Below, in pieces: positions 45,866 to 54,693 of a stretch of DNA of 64,000 bases; positions within the stretch are counted from its first letter, which is position 1, and each line of letters begins with the position of its first letter. The notes beneath the pieces were generated by a model, which was not told where the DNA came from, searched no databases, and saw only the letters and a list, made by a program, of their open reading frames with translations. The position numbers and the translations under genes were made by a program. The DNA is from Niebla homalea (Eukaryota > Ascomycota > Lecanoromycetes > Lecanorales > Ramalinaceae): NCBI GenBank assembly GCA_019925105.1, contig JAHGAU010000009.1, forward strand, positions 806,001-870,000, given 5' to 3'.

Positions 45866-46266
45866 TCAAAACAGCCGCTCTTCTTCCCACTGTTTCGCGT
45901 CTTCTGGAATTGGCACAACAGCGCTTTTGGTTCAAATGAGCACAACTCCGTCCCAGCTCAAGCCTTGGATGCAGCCTCCTTTGATGCTGACTTCTTCTTT
46001 GCCTCTGGTCATGTGACGAATGCGCACACCACACCTGGGGCAAAAGTAGCAGTCCTTGATGTTGCCGGCATTGTAATTGCGTGTATATACCCCGAGTGCT
46101 GAAGTGGTCTTGGAAAGGTCGAAGCGTGGGAGGATGGCGCTGGTGCCAAAGACCAAAGCCGACTGAGCACGACAATCCGAGCAATGGCAAATGAAAACAG
46201 CTTGAGGTGGGCGCGGAGACTTGGAGTGTTGAACCGAACGAAACCGCATTGACATCTTACATCCAT
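45866..46266 (-). pseudogene. Broken GFA/CENP-V-family gene
   Basis: The minus strand begins MDVRCQCGFVRFNT in one frame, then the conserved continuation RPPQAVFICHCSDCRAQSA, FGTSAILP, YFCPRCGVRI and GGCIQGLSWDG lies in another frame. There is a one-base shift near 46220 and no room for an intron. The second frame meets a TGA at 45932-45934 just where the family has the conserved Trp of an IWTKSAVVPIP motif, and TKSAVVPIPEDAKQW continues directly after it. The GFA family has two Cys sets for zinc; both are still readable here. A GFA gene would encode a small protein related to glutathione-dependent formaldehyde-activating enzyme. The two lesions make it a pseudogene unless the sequence has errors. 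TGG to TGA is a G-to-A change, which fits RIP-type or ordinary mutation. Confidence 0.8.
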
Positions 46267-46733
46267 TGTGGTTCGTTAAAAATATTAATGTACTACAGTA
46301 AGTATTGGAGTCAACTCGTTGTGTTGTGAGAAAACGCGCTGCGACACGCTAGCTTGGAAGGGCTAAGTGCACTAAGGGTCCAAAACGCCAAGGAAGTGAT
46401 TAGCAAAATAAAATACAGAGTACAACGAGAATCGCAATCAAAGACATTTCATTCACTTCATTCTCCATTCAGCTGTTGAAACGTCGCAGTGGAAAGCGAG
46501 AGGATGCAACTGTTACAACGGCAGAAGAACTGCATACACTCCTGCACTGAGCACGGACAACGGTAACATCTCGTAACATCAAATGCCACTCGCAAGAAGT
46601 AACTCGGAACACTATCCACAACACTTGCTCCTGCTCGCGAAATCAGCGCTTTATATCAAGTACCGGTCAGATCTGTCAACATCGAGCCATCATCAATTCA
46701 ACACTGACTCCTCATTCAGATCCGTCGGAAATC
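46267..46733. other. Intergenic, 0.47 kb
   Basis: Upstream of the nucleoporin gene; contains the second copy of the 18-bp repeat. No gene. Confidence 0.5.
46381..46398 (+). repeat. Dispersed 18-bp direct repeat, copy 2
   Basis: Identical to 44753-44770 and in the same orientation, 1.6 kb away; the two copies bracket the SCP2 gene and the GFA pseudogene. Confidence 0.6.
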
Positions 46734-49700
46734 ATGTCCAAGCAATTCGCCGACACCTATCTTACGAAAGACGGCAAGCGTGCTGAGGGTTGGGGCGGAC
46801 CGGCTTCTCAAAGTCGGCCAACGTCTGCTCAGATGGCGAATCGAAAGTAAGTAGACGTCTACATCTTTGACACGTCCTCTAGAGCATGAAGGAAGTGCAG
46901 CTGCACTACGTACGATATTTATACCTGAGAGCATGTGCAATGATGTACCTTGCATATCACAGAGGTATACAAGTGTCATTCGGGAACGCAACACGCAGCC
47001 TCTGCAGGCCCCGACACAATGAGCAGTGTCATTAGTTCCAAAGCTAACAGTCACTCCGATAGGATTGCAGTACCACGTGGAGTCCGGCGCGGTGGTGCAG
47101 CTCGCCCAAGACCCGGCTTAGGAGCTACATCAGCATCCATGCAACAGCAACAGCAATCTCTTCCCAATCTTGGACAAGCAAGCCCAAGTATATCAGGCGG
47201 CTTTACCTTTGGTCAACAATCAAATACAGTGGCGCCAAACCAGACCAGCCAGTCCTTTCCTCCATTCGGAAATTCTTCCGCCAACACCGATAACAATAAC
47301 ACGGGTGCAAATAATTTTTCATTCACGGCCCCGAGCACTGCTTTCAGCTTCAATGTCACACCTGCAAACAACCCTTTCTCGAACCCCAACGTTACCACAT
47401 CGATGCCTTCTCAGACTAGTGGGTTTCAAGGCTCTATCTTCAGTCTTGAAGCCACGCCAGACGTAAGCCACAACGATGCGACTGCTCAGACGACGCCCTT
47501 GTTCTCTCAACCAGTTCAAGATACGTCTGACCCTTCCCACTCGTCATCGGACCCAGCTTGCAACGCCACAGCAAGCACCTTTACATGGCCTTCTGCCCAA
47601 CAGCAAACGAGTCAAATATCAAATCCATTTCAGCAAAGTCTATCCGCCACCCGGCAGCCACCATTATTCTCCCAATCCTCCAATGCCGCCAGTACGGTCA
47701 AAGACTCGTCATCAAGCATCTTCGCAAACCTGCAATCACCCTCGAATCAAAACGACGAGAGCAGCACCTCAAAGCAAAATTACGACATATTCAGCCACCT
47801 GAAACATCCAGGTTCCACGCAAAGTCCAGCTTCCGAAAACCCTTTTGCAGCGAGCATTGCTAAGTTTCAGGAAGACCAAAAAACCAAACCAGCAAATGTG
47901 TTCAGCAGCGTCAACCAGTCAGCGAACCAACCTCCCTTGAACCCATTCAACCCATATCCAAAACTTACGAATGAACCAGAGCGTAACTCACCTGCAGCGG
48001 ACTCGATGAAACCCTCTCCAGATGGTACACCACGGAAGCCAGGTGGGAACCAAGTGTCCGATCCTGAAGCTTATGGCAAATCTGTAGATCGAACTTCGTC
48101 ACCTGTCTCAAACGATACTGCCAGTCTATTCGACAGGGTCACTAGGCCAGATGCTGAATCACCTGCAGACACTTCACACAAAGTATTTCAGAGCGCCGCC
48201 AGCCGAACCTCTGGACCCAGCAGTTTCGGGAAGGATCCTCAGTCCGAGCCAAGCGCTAAGCTTTCCCCAACCCTCGATGGCGCTTCCACGGCAGATATCA
48301 CGAAGGAAACGCAGAGTGGCGCAACATCTGCAGCCAAAAAGCCACATTCTGGTCAAGCTGGTGACTGGCAGTTCGCGAAGGCCCGACAAGGGGTGGAGTC
48401 CGCAGCTAACTTACAAGGTTCAAGTTTCCAATCTGATACGTTTCCAAAGGCAGAAAGCACTACTTCTTCCGGCGACTCATCAAATACGCGACCAGAAATC
48501 GACTACACAAAACCCCATAATGAGGCCTCTACACCAGGTCTGGATTTGTTTTATCGGCCTTCTATGCCTCCCATCCAACATGGTGATCGCCGTCGACTCA
48601 CAATCGCCTGGCGTCTTCATGCTCTTAACGAGGGCATGATAGATTACCTAGAACAGTATTATGAGGGCGCAGACATAAATTTGTTGAAGGATTTCTGGCA
48701 GTATAAGGTGGGGGCTATATTTCTCGCTGGCGAGGGTCCCGTGGAGTTGCTACCAGGACGGAAGAGATCTGCGTCAGAAAGCACTCCGTCGGACGTACAT
48801 CAGCCCAAAAGAGCAAAGCTTGTCCCCAGTTCTATATCAGGATTGTTATCGTCAGAAGAGCAATCTGCAAGTCACGAGGAGACCATCGCGAACTCCCAGC
48901 AAGCGCAAGTTTTGCAGCCCTGGCCGAGCACGAAGTCCAAGAGGAAGGCCGATGAAGATCCTCCTGATGGAGATATGAGCACGAACGGCTTGAGCGCCAA
49001 GCGTGTTCGTGTGACAGAGGAGTCGCCATTGAAGTCTCAGACCTCCAACCTCTTCAGCACCATCCTTGACTCTAAGCAAGAAGATCGTTCTCAAAAAGGT
49101 GATGTTGCAGGGGCAACCCCCGACTTCAGCGTGAGCACAACACAAGCTTCTGGCCTTTTCGCGCCACATGCAGGCTCTGGTGCAAGCTCTGAGAGGTCCC
49201 AAGCATCAATTGTCTCGCCAGTCAAGACCAGTGCTTCGCCATCAAGTCACCCCAATAATTCAGGTTCTTTTCCCAATCCATTTGCTGTGATGGCCTCACC
49301 TGCAAGACAGCCCACAAACGACAATGTTGACTCCGTTCCAGAGCCGGACTCTGCTGGAAGCCAGGCCTTAAAGCTTCCTCAATCTGGGAACGCACCACCA
49401 GGTGGTTGGATCGCTCAATCTGGCCAGATTGCCCAGCAAGATGAAGAGAAGGCCAGTGAGATGAGAAAAGAAGACGATCATGATTCTGATGAAGAAGATA
49501 AGGCAGCATGGGAGCAGAGAGATTCAGAAGCACAGCGGCGCAGGAAGCAAGAGATTGCAGAAGCAACCAAGCCCGAAAAAAATTTCATTTCGGACCTTGG
49601 GACTCTTTCGTCTGCTCCTGAAAGTCGGAATGAGAGTCCGTTAACCGTCACGCGCCAGCCAAAGCCCAGGTCTATCTTCGATACGACTCATCCAGCGTTC

Positions 49701-50729
49701 GGGCAGAGCAGCCCCCAAAACATATTCGATCACCTTGCCAAGGAAAGTCACGATGGAGGCGGCAGTAAGCATGGTGACGCAGACGATGACCACAAGGGCG
49801 GGCATGATGGTGAAGAAGAAGAAGCGGAGCAGCTCCGCTCGCCCACGAAGACAAACATGTTCGGAGACTTAGCGGCACCGGCGCCATGTATTGGCCGTAG
49901 CCTCTTCGATCGAGTGTCGAAGCCAATTGACGATATGTCTCAATCAGCTTCTGATGTGCCGAGCAATGCAGGTTCTCAGACGGGTGATCATACTTGGAAA
50001 GTTGACAGCCCTATTAAATTCGGGCCAGTCACGTCTAGTCCGCCTGATCCATCTGTGAACATTGAATCCCCAAGCCCTTCGAAGAATCCTTTTGGCGGCT
50101 TATTCGGTGCGTCTAATATGTCAGCTGGCAGCGACAGGACACCCAAGGCGGGTTCTGGTATTTCCAGCAACCTACCGTTATCAGCTCCGTCTGGCGTTGT
50201 CGGGTTTGGCTTTACCCCTGTGGAACCTAACGCCCGCAATCTTACTGCGCCCTCGAATGAGTCGTCACGTGCCCCATCTCCAGGTCTGACTACGGGCGAT
50301 AGTGCGGCGGAATCTACTGCAGACGGGGTTGATGAATCTGGCGAGCAGCACTCACAATTGGATCTGATGTCCGGACGTGCAGGGGAAGAGGACGAGGATG
50401 TGGTATACGAAGTAAGAGCCAAAGCAACAAGTATGGACTCGCAAGCAAAGGAGTTCGTGAGCCGTGGCGTTGGGCCTCTCCGGATCCTCAAGCACCGAAC
50501 GACCGGGCAACCTCGTGCCCTTCTTAGAGCAGACCCGGGCGGCCGAATAGCGCTAAATAGCGGGCTCATGAAGCAGGGGAAATATCAAGGTGTGGGAGCA
50601 AACACAATTTCAGGGCCATTTGCAGATTCCAAGGGCGTTGTTGGGGCGTGGAGATTGAGGGTGAAGACGGCTAATGAGGCTACGGAATTGCTCCAGGCGT
50701 TGGAGCAGAATACGCCCTCTGGGGAATGA
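46734..50729 (+). CDS. Nup2/Nup50-type nucleoporin with C-terminal RanBD
   Basis: Two exons, 46734-46846 and 47063-50729, with a 216-bp intron, give 1259 residues. The N-terminus (MSKQFADTYLTKD ... AQMANRKIAVPRGVRRG) is the importin-alpha-binding type seen in Nup2-like proteins. The long middle has scattered FG-type motifs (FTFGQQ, FSFTAP, NPFS, GFGFTP), plus SLFDRV twice (RVTRP, RVSKP) and NIFDHL and SIFDTT blocks. A conserved helical segment (GDRRRLTIAWRLHALNEGMIDYLEQYY) sits near residue 540-580. The last about 110 residues (DVVYEVRAKATSM, RGVGPLRILKHR, RALLRADPGGRIALNSGL, WRLRVKTANEATELLQAL) match the RanBP1-like domain. Such nucleoporins sit in the nuclear basket and help recycle importins through Ran-GTP. 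Low-complexity Ser/Pro/Gln stretches are usual. Exon 1 is chosen because its last codon completes RKIAVP across the intron. Confidence 0.88.
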
Positions 50730-51004
50730 TCAATCATCCTACTTGCTATGCCCATCGGGAATCATTATTTCCACACAGTGGCAGGCAGGGGGGTTTTAAG
50801 GCGGAGTATGTAGATCATACCACTAGTGTGGCATCAATTTGGAGGCCTAACTAGCATAAGGGCCAGACTTATCCCGCCTCCTATCCACCGTTCGCAAGAA
50901 AGATCCAAATCAACCAGCATTTCCAAAGCAATGAAATTGGCTGCTTCTCAAACTATTTGCCTTTATTTGCAGGTGATTCGTTGAGTGAAAACACACTGGT
51001 CTAA

Positions 51005-52011
51005 TCATGTTTCGTTCCTGTCAGAGGTATCGAGCCTCACCTCTCCCTTTGAGAGATCAGGATAGACGTCAAATCGCCTCTGTGTATTCAACGGGACCCC
51101 TTTTCTGACCTCTTCTATCTTGCCAGGCAGAAGATCGGCATATACGGTTTCCTCACCCTCGCCAGCTTCAGTCAGCACCCCAGCATTTGGATCCACGATC
51201 ATGCTATGACCCCAGGCATTGTACGATGCGGTCATGTCTCTTGCAGGACTGCAGACGCCCACATATACCTGGTTGTCCATCGCTCGCACCCTCGCTTGCA
51301 GCGACCAGTGCAGGGCTCCGGTGGTCATGTTGAAGGCTCCGGGATACACAAGGAGGAAAGCGCCACGTCGAGCGGCAATCGTGGCCATCTCGGGAAACCG
51401 AATGTCATAGCAGATGGCCATGGATATCAGGCCGTACGGGGGGATGTTCACCAACGTCAGCTTGTTGCCAGGCGACAGCACTTCGGACTCGCGGAAAGTG
51501 ATCTTGCCGGGGATATCGATGTCAAAGAGGTGTAGCTTGCGATGCGTGGCCAGCAGTTGTCCTTGAGGAGAGAAGAGCAGCGCAGTGTTGTGATACTTGT
51601 CCGTTTGAGGCACATATTCGGGTATACTTCCACCAAGGATGTAGGTTGATGTTTCGGAAGCAAGGGTGGAGAGTGCATGGAACGTAGGCGACTGGTCCTG
51701 TGAGGGGGGGGATGGCAATAGGGTTTCGGCGTACTTGGGGAAGTATTGGCAGCCGTAGGGCGAATTGAAACACTCGGGTAGAACAATGAGGTTGGCGCCA
51801 GCCCTGTGGGCTTCAAGGACCCGAGAGCGCGCATGAGCAAGGTTGGCAGCTTTTTCAGGCCCTGCAATTCGGGGAGGAGAAGTTAGTACCACCAAGCAGG
51901 AGCACGCACCCTTTGGTTTCAGGGTCGTGAGCTTTGGAGGTTAGGGTGGGGCGTGCCTGCTGCGAGTTGAATCAGAGCCAGCTTAAGGGGCTGCTTGAGG
52001 AAGCCCGCCAT
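51005..52011 (-). CDS. Nitrilase-superfamily omega-amidase (Nit2/Nit3 type)
   Basis: Two exons, 52011-51957 and 51861-51005, give 303 residues. The catalytic triad of the nitrilase fold is visible: Glu in LPECFNSPYG, Lys in HRKLHLFDIDIPGK and Cys in AICYDIRFPE. The start MAGFLKQPLKLALIQL and then AAG joined to PEKAANLAHARSRV match Nit2/Nit3 omega-amidases, which hydrolyse alpha-ketoglutaramate and alpha-ketosuccinamate made from glutamine and asparagine transaminases. Length (about 280-310) is normal. The intron 51862-51956 (95 bp) is GC-AG: exon 1 contains no GT at all, the donor is CAG|GCACGC, the branch site is GTACTAAC, and the acceptor is TTGCAG. The frame is open upstream to an ATG at 52161, which would add 50 residues and could be a mitochondrial leader, but I prefer 52011. 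Confidence 0.92.
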
Positions 52012-52190
52012 TGCCACCGGGGTGCAATCGCCCAGTAAGATTGCTCCCGTATCTGACTGAAGTCGATCTTCGATTGAGGTCTGAGTGGAAGCTGTGATTG
52101 GAGGGTGTCCGATAGCATGGCCTGGAATGTCGTCCGGCGCTGCCTTGCTGCCCCTCACCACGACATGTTAAGCGCCACAGCGATGCAACG

Positions 52191-52270
52191 CCACAAATGC
52201 CAACGCCACAAATGCCAACGCCACAAATGCCAACGCCACAAATGCCAACGCCACAAATGCCAACGCCACA
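52191..52270 (+). repeat. Minisatellite, 15-bp unit x 5.3
   Basis: CCACAAATGCCAACG repeated head to tail five full times plus five bases, without change. It is just upstream of the omega-amidase start, so it may sit in its promoter. Three-base periodicity (15 = 5 codons) gives open frames in several phases, which are not genes. Confidence 0.95.
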
Positions 52271-52295
52271 GGCCGCACTTGAGGGGCCAATCCGG

Positions 52296-52982
52296 CTAGT
52301 GATAGCTCATTTTGGGAGTGGAAACGGTCCTTTCTTTCCCAGGATAGCTCAAAGGTCGAAATTCTCGAGGGAAAGTTGAGGGAGCAGAATCCTCCTTTCC
52401 TCGATTCCAGAGCTCAGTCAGGCTCTCCCTCCACTGACCACGTTTCTCCCTCCGCTCTTCCTCTGCCCTTCGCGTTCTCAGCCTTAAGTGTACCTCCTTT
52501 TTCTGTGTCTGGCAGTCTGCCATTCCCAGAATGGGGACCCTCTTCTCCAAATCAGCGAACGCTATGTTGGAGCGATCGGGTTGAAACGAGCTATAGTAAT
52601 ATTGGCGCTGTATATGGGACTGGTGGTTGAGCCCGGAGGGTTGGATGCGAATGCAAATGTCTTTTTCGGGACGAGGTATCGACTGCTGATCCCGCACAGC
52701 GGCCCTCTGCTGAGACGTTTGTGGAATGGCGAATCGCAGGGGGCTTGCTTCGATCAATTTCTTGGCCTCATATTGCTCTTTATAGACAGCTATCGCCAGG
52801 TTGGGAGCTTTGATTGCCGGATGATATCGCAAATATTGATACGTCACGAGATCGCCATATTGCTGTAACAGAGTGAGAATCTGGCGGCTCGCGTGGATGC
52901 CTGCTGGACGAGGATGGAGATTCAAGTAGACTGCACGACCGGCGGTATGGGCGTACGACATTTGCCTTTGAACGACCCTCAT
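52296..52982 (-). CDS. Unrecognised protein with an RRM-like N-terminus, 228 aa
   Basis: Single exon from the ATG at 52982. The first part (AVYLNLHPRPAGIHASRQIL, LLQQYGDLVTYQYLRY, APNLAIAVYKEQYEAKKLI and SPLRFAI) has the beta-alpha-beta spacing of a degenerate RNA-recognition motif, with no RNP aromatic motif. The C-terminal half is basic and Arg/Glu-rich (RLRTRRAEEERREKRGQW). I recall similar proteins in other filamentous fungi, but no function. A mitochondrial or RNA role is a guess. It faces the omega-amidase in tandem on the minus strand with a minisatellite between. Confidence 0.55.
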   Translation of the reverse strand: MRVVQRQMSYAHTAGRAVYLNLHPRPAGIHASRQILTLLQQYGDLVTYQYLRYHPAIKAPNLAIAVYKEQYEAKKLIEASPLRFAIPQTSQQRAAVRDQQSIPRPEKDICIRIQPSGLNHQSHIQRQYYYSSFQPDRSNIAFADLEKRVPILGMADCQTQKKEVHLRLRTRRAEEERREKRGQWRESLTELWNRGKEDSAPSTFPREFRPLSYPGKERTVSTPKMSYH

Positions 52983-52994
52983 CGAATCCCGCAA

Positions 52995-53717
52995 GAAAGC
53001 TAGCTATGGATGGTCGCTGGTCGCTAGTCGCTAGTCGCTGGGATGGATGCTGCAGGCTGCAGTATCACAGTTCATAACCTATTTTAGCGCTCCCAGAAGT
53101 CCTAATTTATCTCATACAGCTTCAGTAGTGACTACGGACTGGAGTGGTAATTGGTAAATTCTAGATTGGATCGACGTGGTGGGCGCCAGTCGACATCCGT
53201 TCCCTCCGCCAAAGGTCTAGATGTATTCAGAATTGCACTGGCAGGTGATGCTCGTATCATCCACACAACATCTCTCTTCTCCCTGCTGTAGCGAGTAACC
53301 GCCTACCTTTTAGCCACTCTCATATGTCGTGGTGTGCAGCAGCCATCAGCCACTTCCTCTGGCAAACAGCTAGTGCGTTGCAGAAACTTTGGCATGAGGA
53401 TCCAGACAGACGTCTGACTATGAGAGGTAATTAATGTGACCGCAACGGGCGGCGCTACAACACCTATCATCTGTCTCGAGCCTACATGCACGTACTGTAC
53501 CCTACTTCCATTTTTGGCCTTGCAAGAAAACACCCGTCGTGGTGTCAGACTGAGCCCTTTGCTTCTTTGCTTTCTCCACGCTCTCTGCCGAGAACACAAA
53601 CAACAAAATTCGTTGTTCTGGAGCTTTACCTTGTCATGTATTCATGTTTTTGCGCTTCAATATCACCCTGTGAATACACCCTGGGATTGTTACTTTTGCG
53701 AGTGTGGTTCCTCTGGG
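52995..53717. other. Intergenic, 0.7 kb
   Basis: Contains four 7-bp units GTCGCT(A/G) at 53012-53039 and the 5' region of the next gene. No gene supported. Confidence 0.45.
53012..53039 (+). repeat. Short tandem repeat, 7-bp unit x 4
   Basis: GGTCGCT twice then AGTCGCT twice, followed by a further partial match. Confidence 0.85.
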
Positions 53718-54320
53718 ATGGCGGAGGGCTTCGCTCAGCACTCTGCCCACGATAGTATCCGAATCGCAGAACCTTTTCCATCTTTTGCCTGCCACCAGAC
53801 GTCCGAGGCCTCTCCATCATGCTTGAACTCGGACTTCACCACCCTGCGCCATCTTTCCTCCCTGCTCGGCCACCAGAGTCTGGATTCTCCTCCAACATTG
53901 CATGATTGTGTGCAGCCTCCAACGCAGACTTTTCCTGCCAAATCTTCGGGCAAGACTTTATCGTGCCCAAGGGTCTCATTGCGCCGCCACCCCTTGTCTG
54001 CTGACCTAAGACGGGTCCCACAGCTGGTGGAAGATCTTACGGGTGATAGGCAAGCTTCGAGTGACTCCGACCTTGCAGGGTCCTTAAGTGAGTCAACGAG
54101 CACGCCCTCCATACCAGTAGACGAGACTTTTTCATCAAACAACTGCTACTTCAATCGCTCGCACCTACCGCCCAAGACCAGCATACCTGATACTGAGGAT
54201 AAGCTTTTCCAGCATGCAAGCGACGCTTTTGATTTCGACTCGCAAAGGAGCCAATCTGGTCGCATCATCGTCAGCAATCAACTCGGAGGAAAAAAGGGGA
54301 AGGAAAATGAGACCGATTAG
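53718..54320 (+). CDS. Unrecognised Ser/Pro-rich protein, about 200 aa
   Basis: The ATG at 53718 starts MAEGFAQHSAHDSI, then Ser/Thr/Pro-rich sequence with VSLRRHPLSADLRRVP, a short acidic stretch, and a C-terminus with SQSGRIIVSNQLGGKKGK. The frame continues upstream to 53436 without a better start, but that part is hydrophobic and Cys-rich and looks untranslated. No domain was recognised. It could be a disordered regulatory protein; the lack of any homology signal makes it a modest-confidence gene. Confidence 0.4.
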   Translation: MAEGFAQHSAHDSIRIAEPFPSFACHQTSEASPSCLNSDFTTLRHLSSLLGHQSLDSPPTLHDCVQPPTQTFPAKSSGKTLSCPRVSLRRHPLSADLRRVPQLVEDLTGDRQASSDSDLAGSLSESTSTPSIPVDETFSSNNCYFNRSHLPPKTSIPDTEDKLFQHASDAFDFDSQRSQSGRIIVSNQLGGKKGKENETD

Positions 54321-54693
54321 GTTGAGGAGACGCAAGGATGAGCAACAACGCAACAACGCAACCGCCCTTTAACTAGTCGAATCCGGGCATGAGGGAGTCC
54401 CCGGGTGGATCCGTGAGAGCTGTAAGGTGACGCAACGGAAGGTCTTTCAGCTCAACAAGAACAGATACTGGTGCAGCGACGCAATTCGAGCTAGGATCGT
54501 CCGGACGCTGGCAATGGCGCAAGCATTCCTGGGGTAAAGAGTGCTGCAAGACTCTAGTATGGGGCAGACTGGCAATGATAGAGTCCGACAAAGATGTATT
54601 AGGTTGCCCGATTCCTTTCACTCCTCCTCACCTGGGTGTCAGTGCCGCTCTCGTGCCTCATATTTCGCCTATTCTGCTCCGGCGTTCGAGCAT
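54321..54693. other. Intergenic between convergent 3' ends, 0.37 kb
   Basis: 3' flanks only. Confidence 0.5.

Noticed and set aside
52012..52161. Omega-amidase starting at 52161 with a 50-residue leader
   Set aside because: The family N-terminus begins right after the ATG at 52011; the extension has no clear targeting features, though it cannot be excluded.
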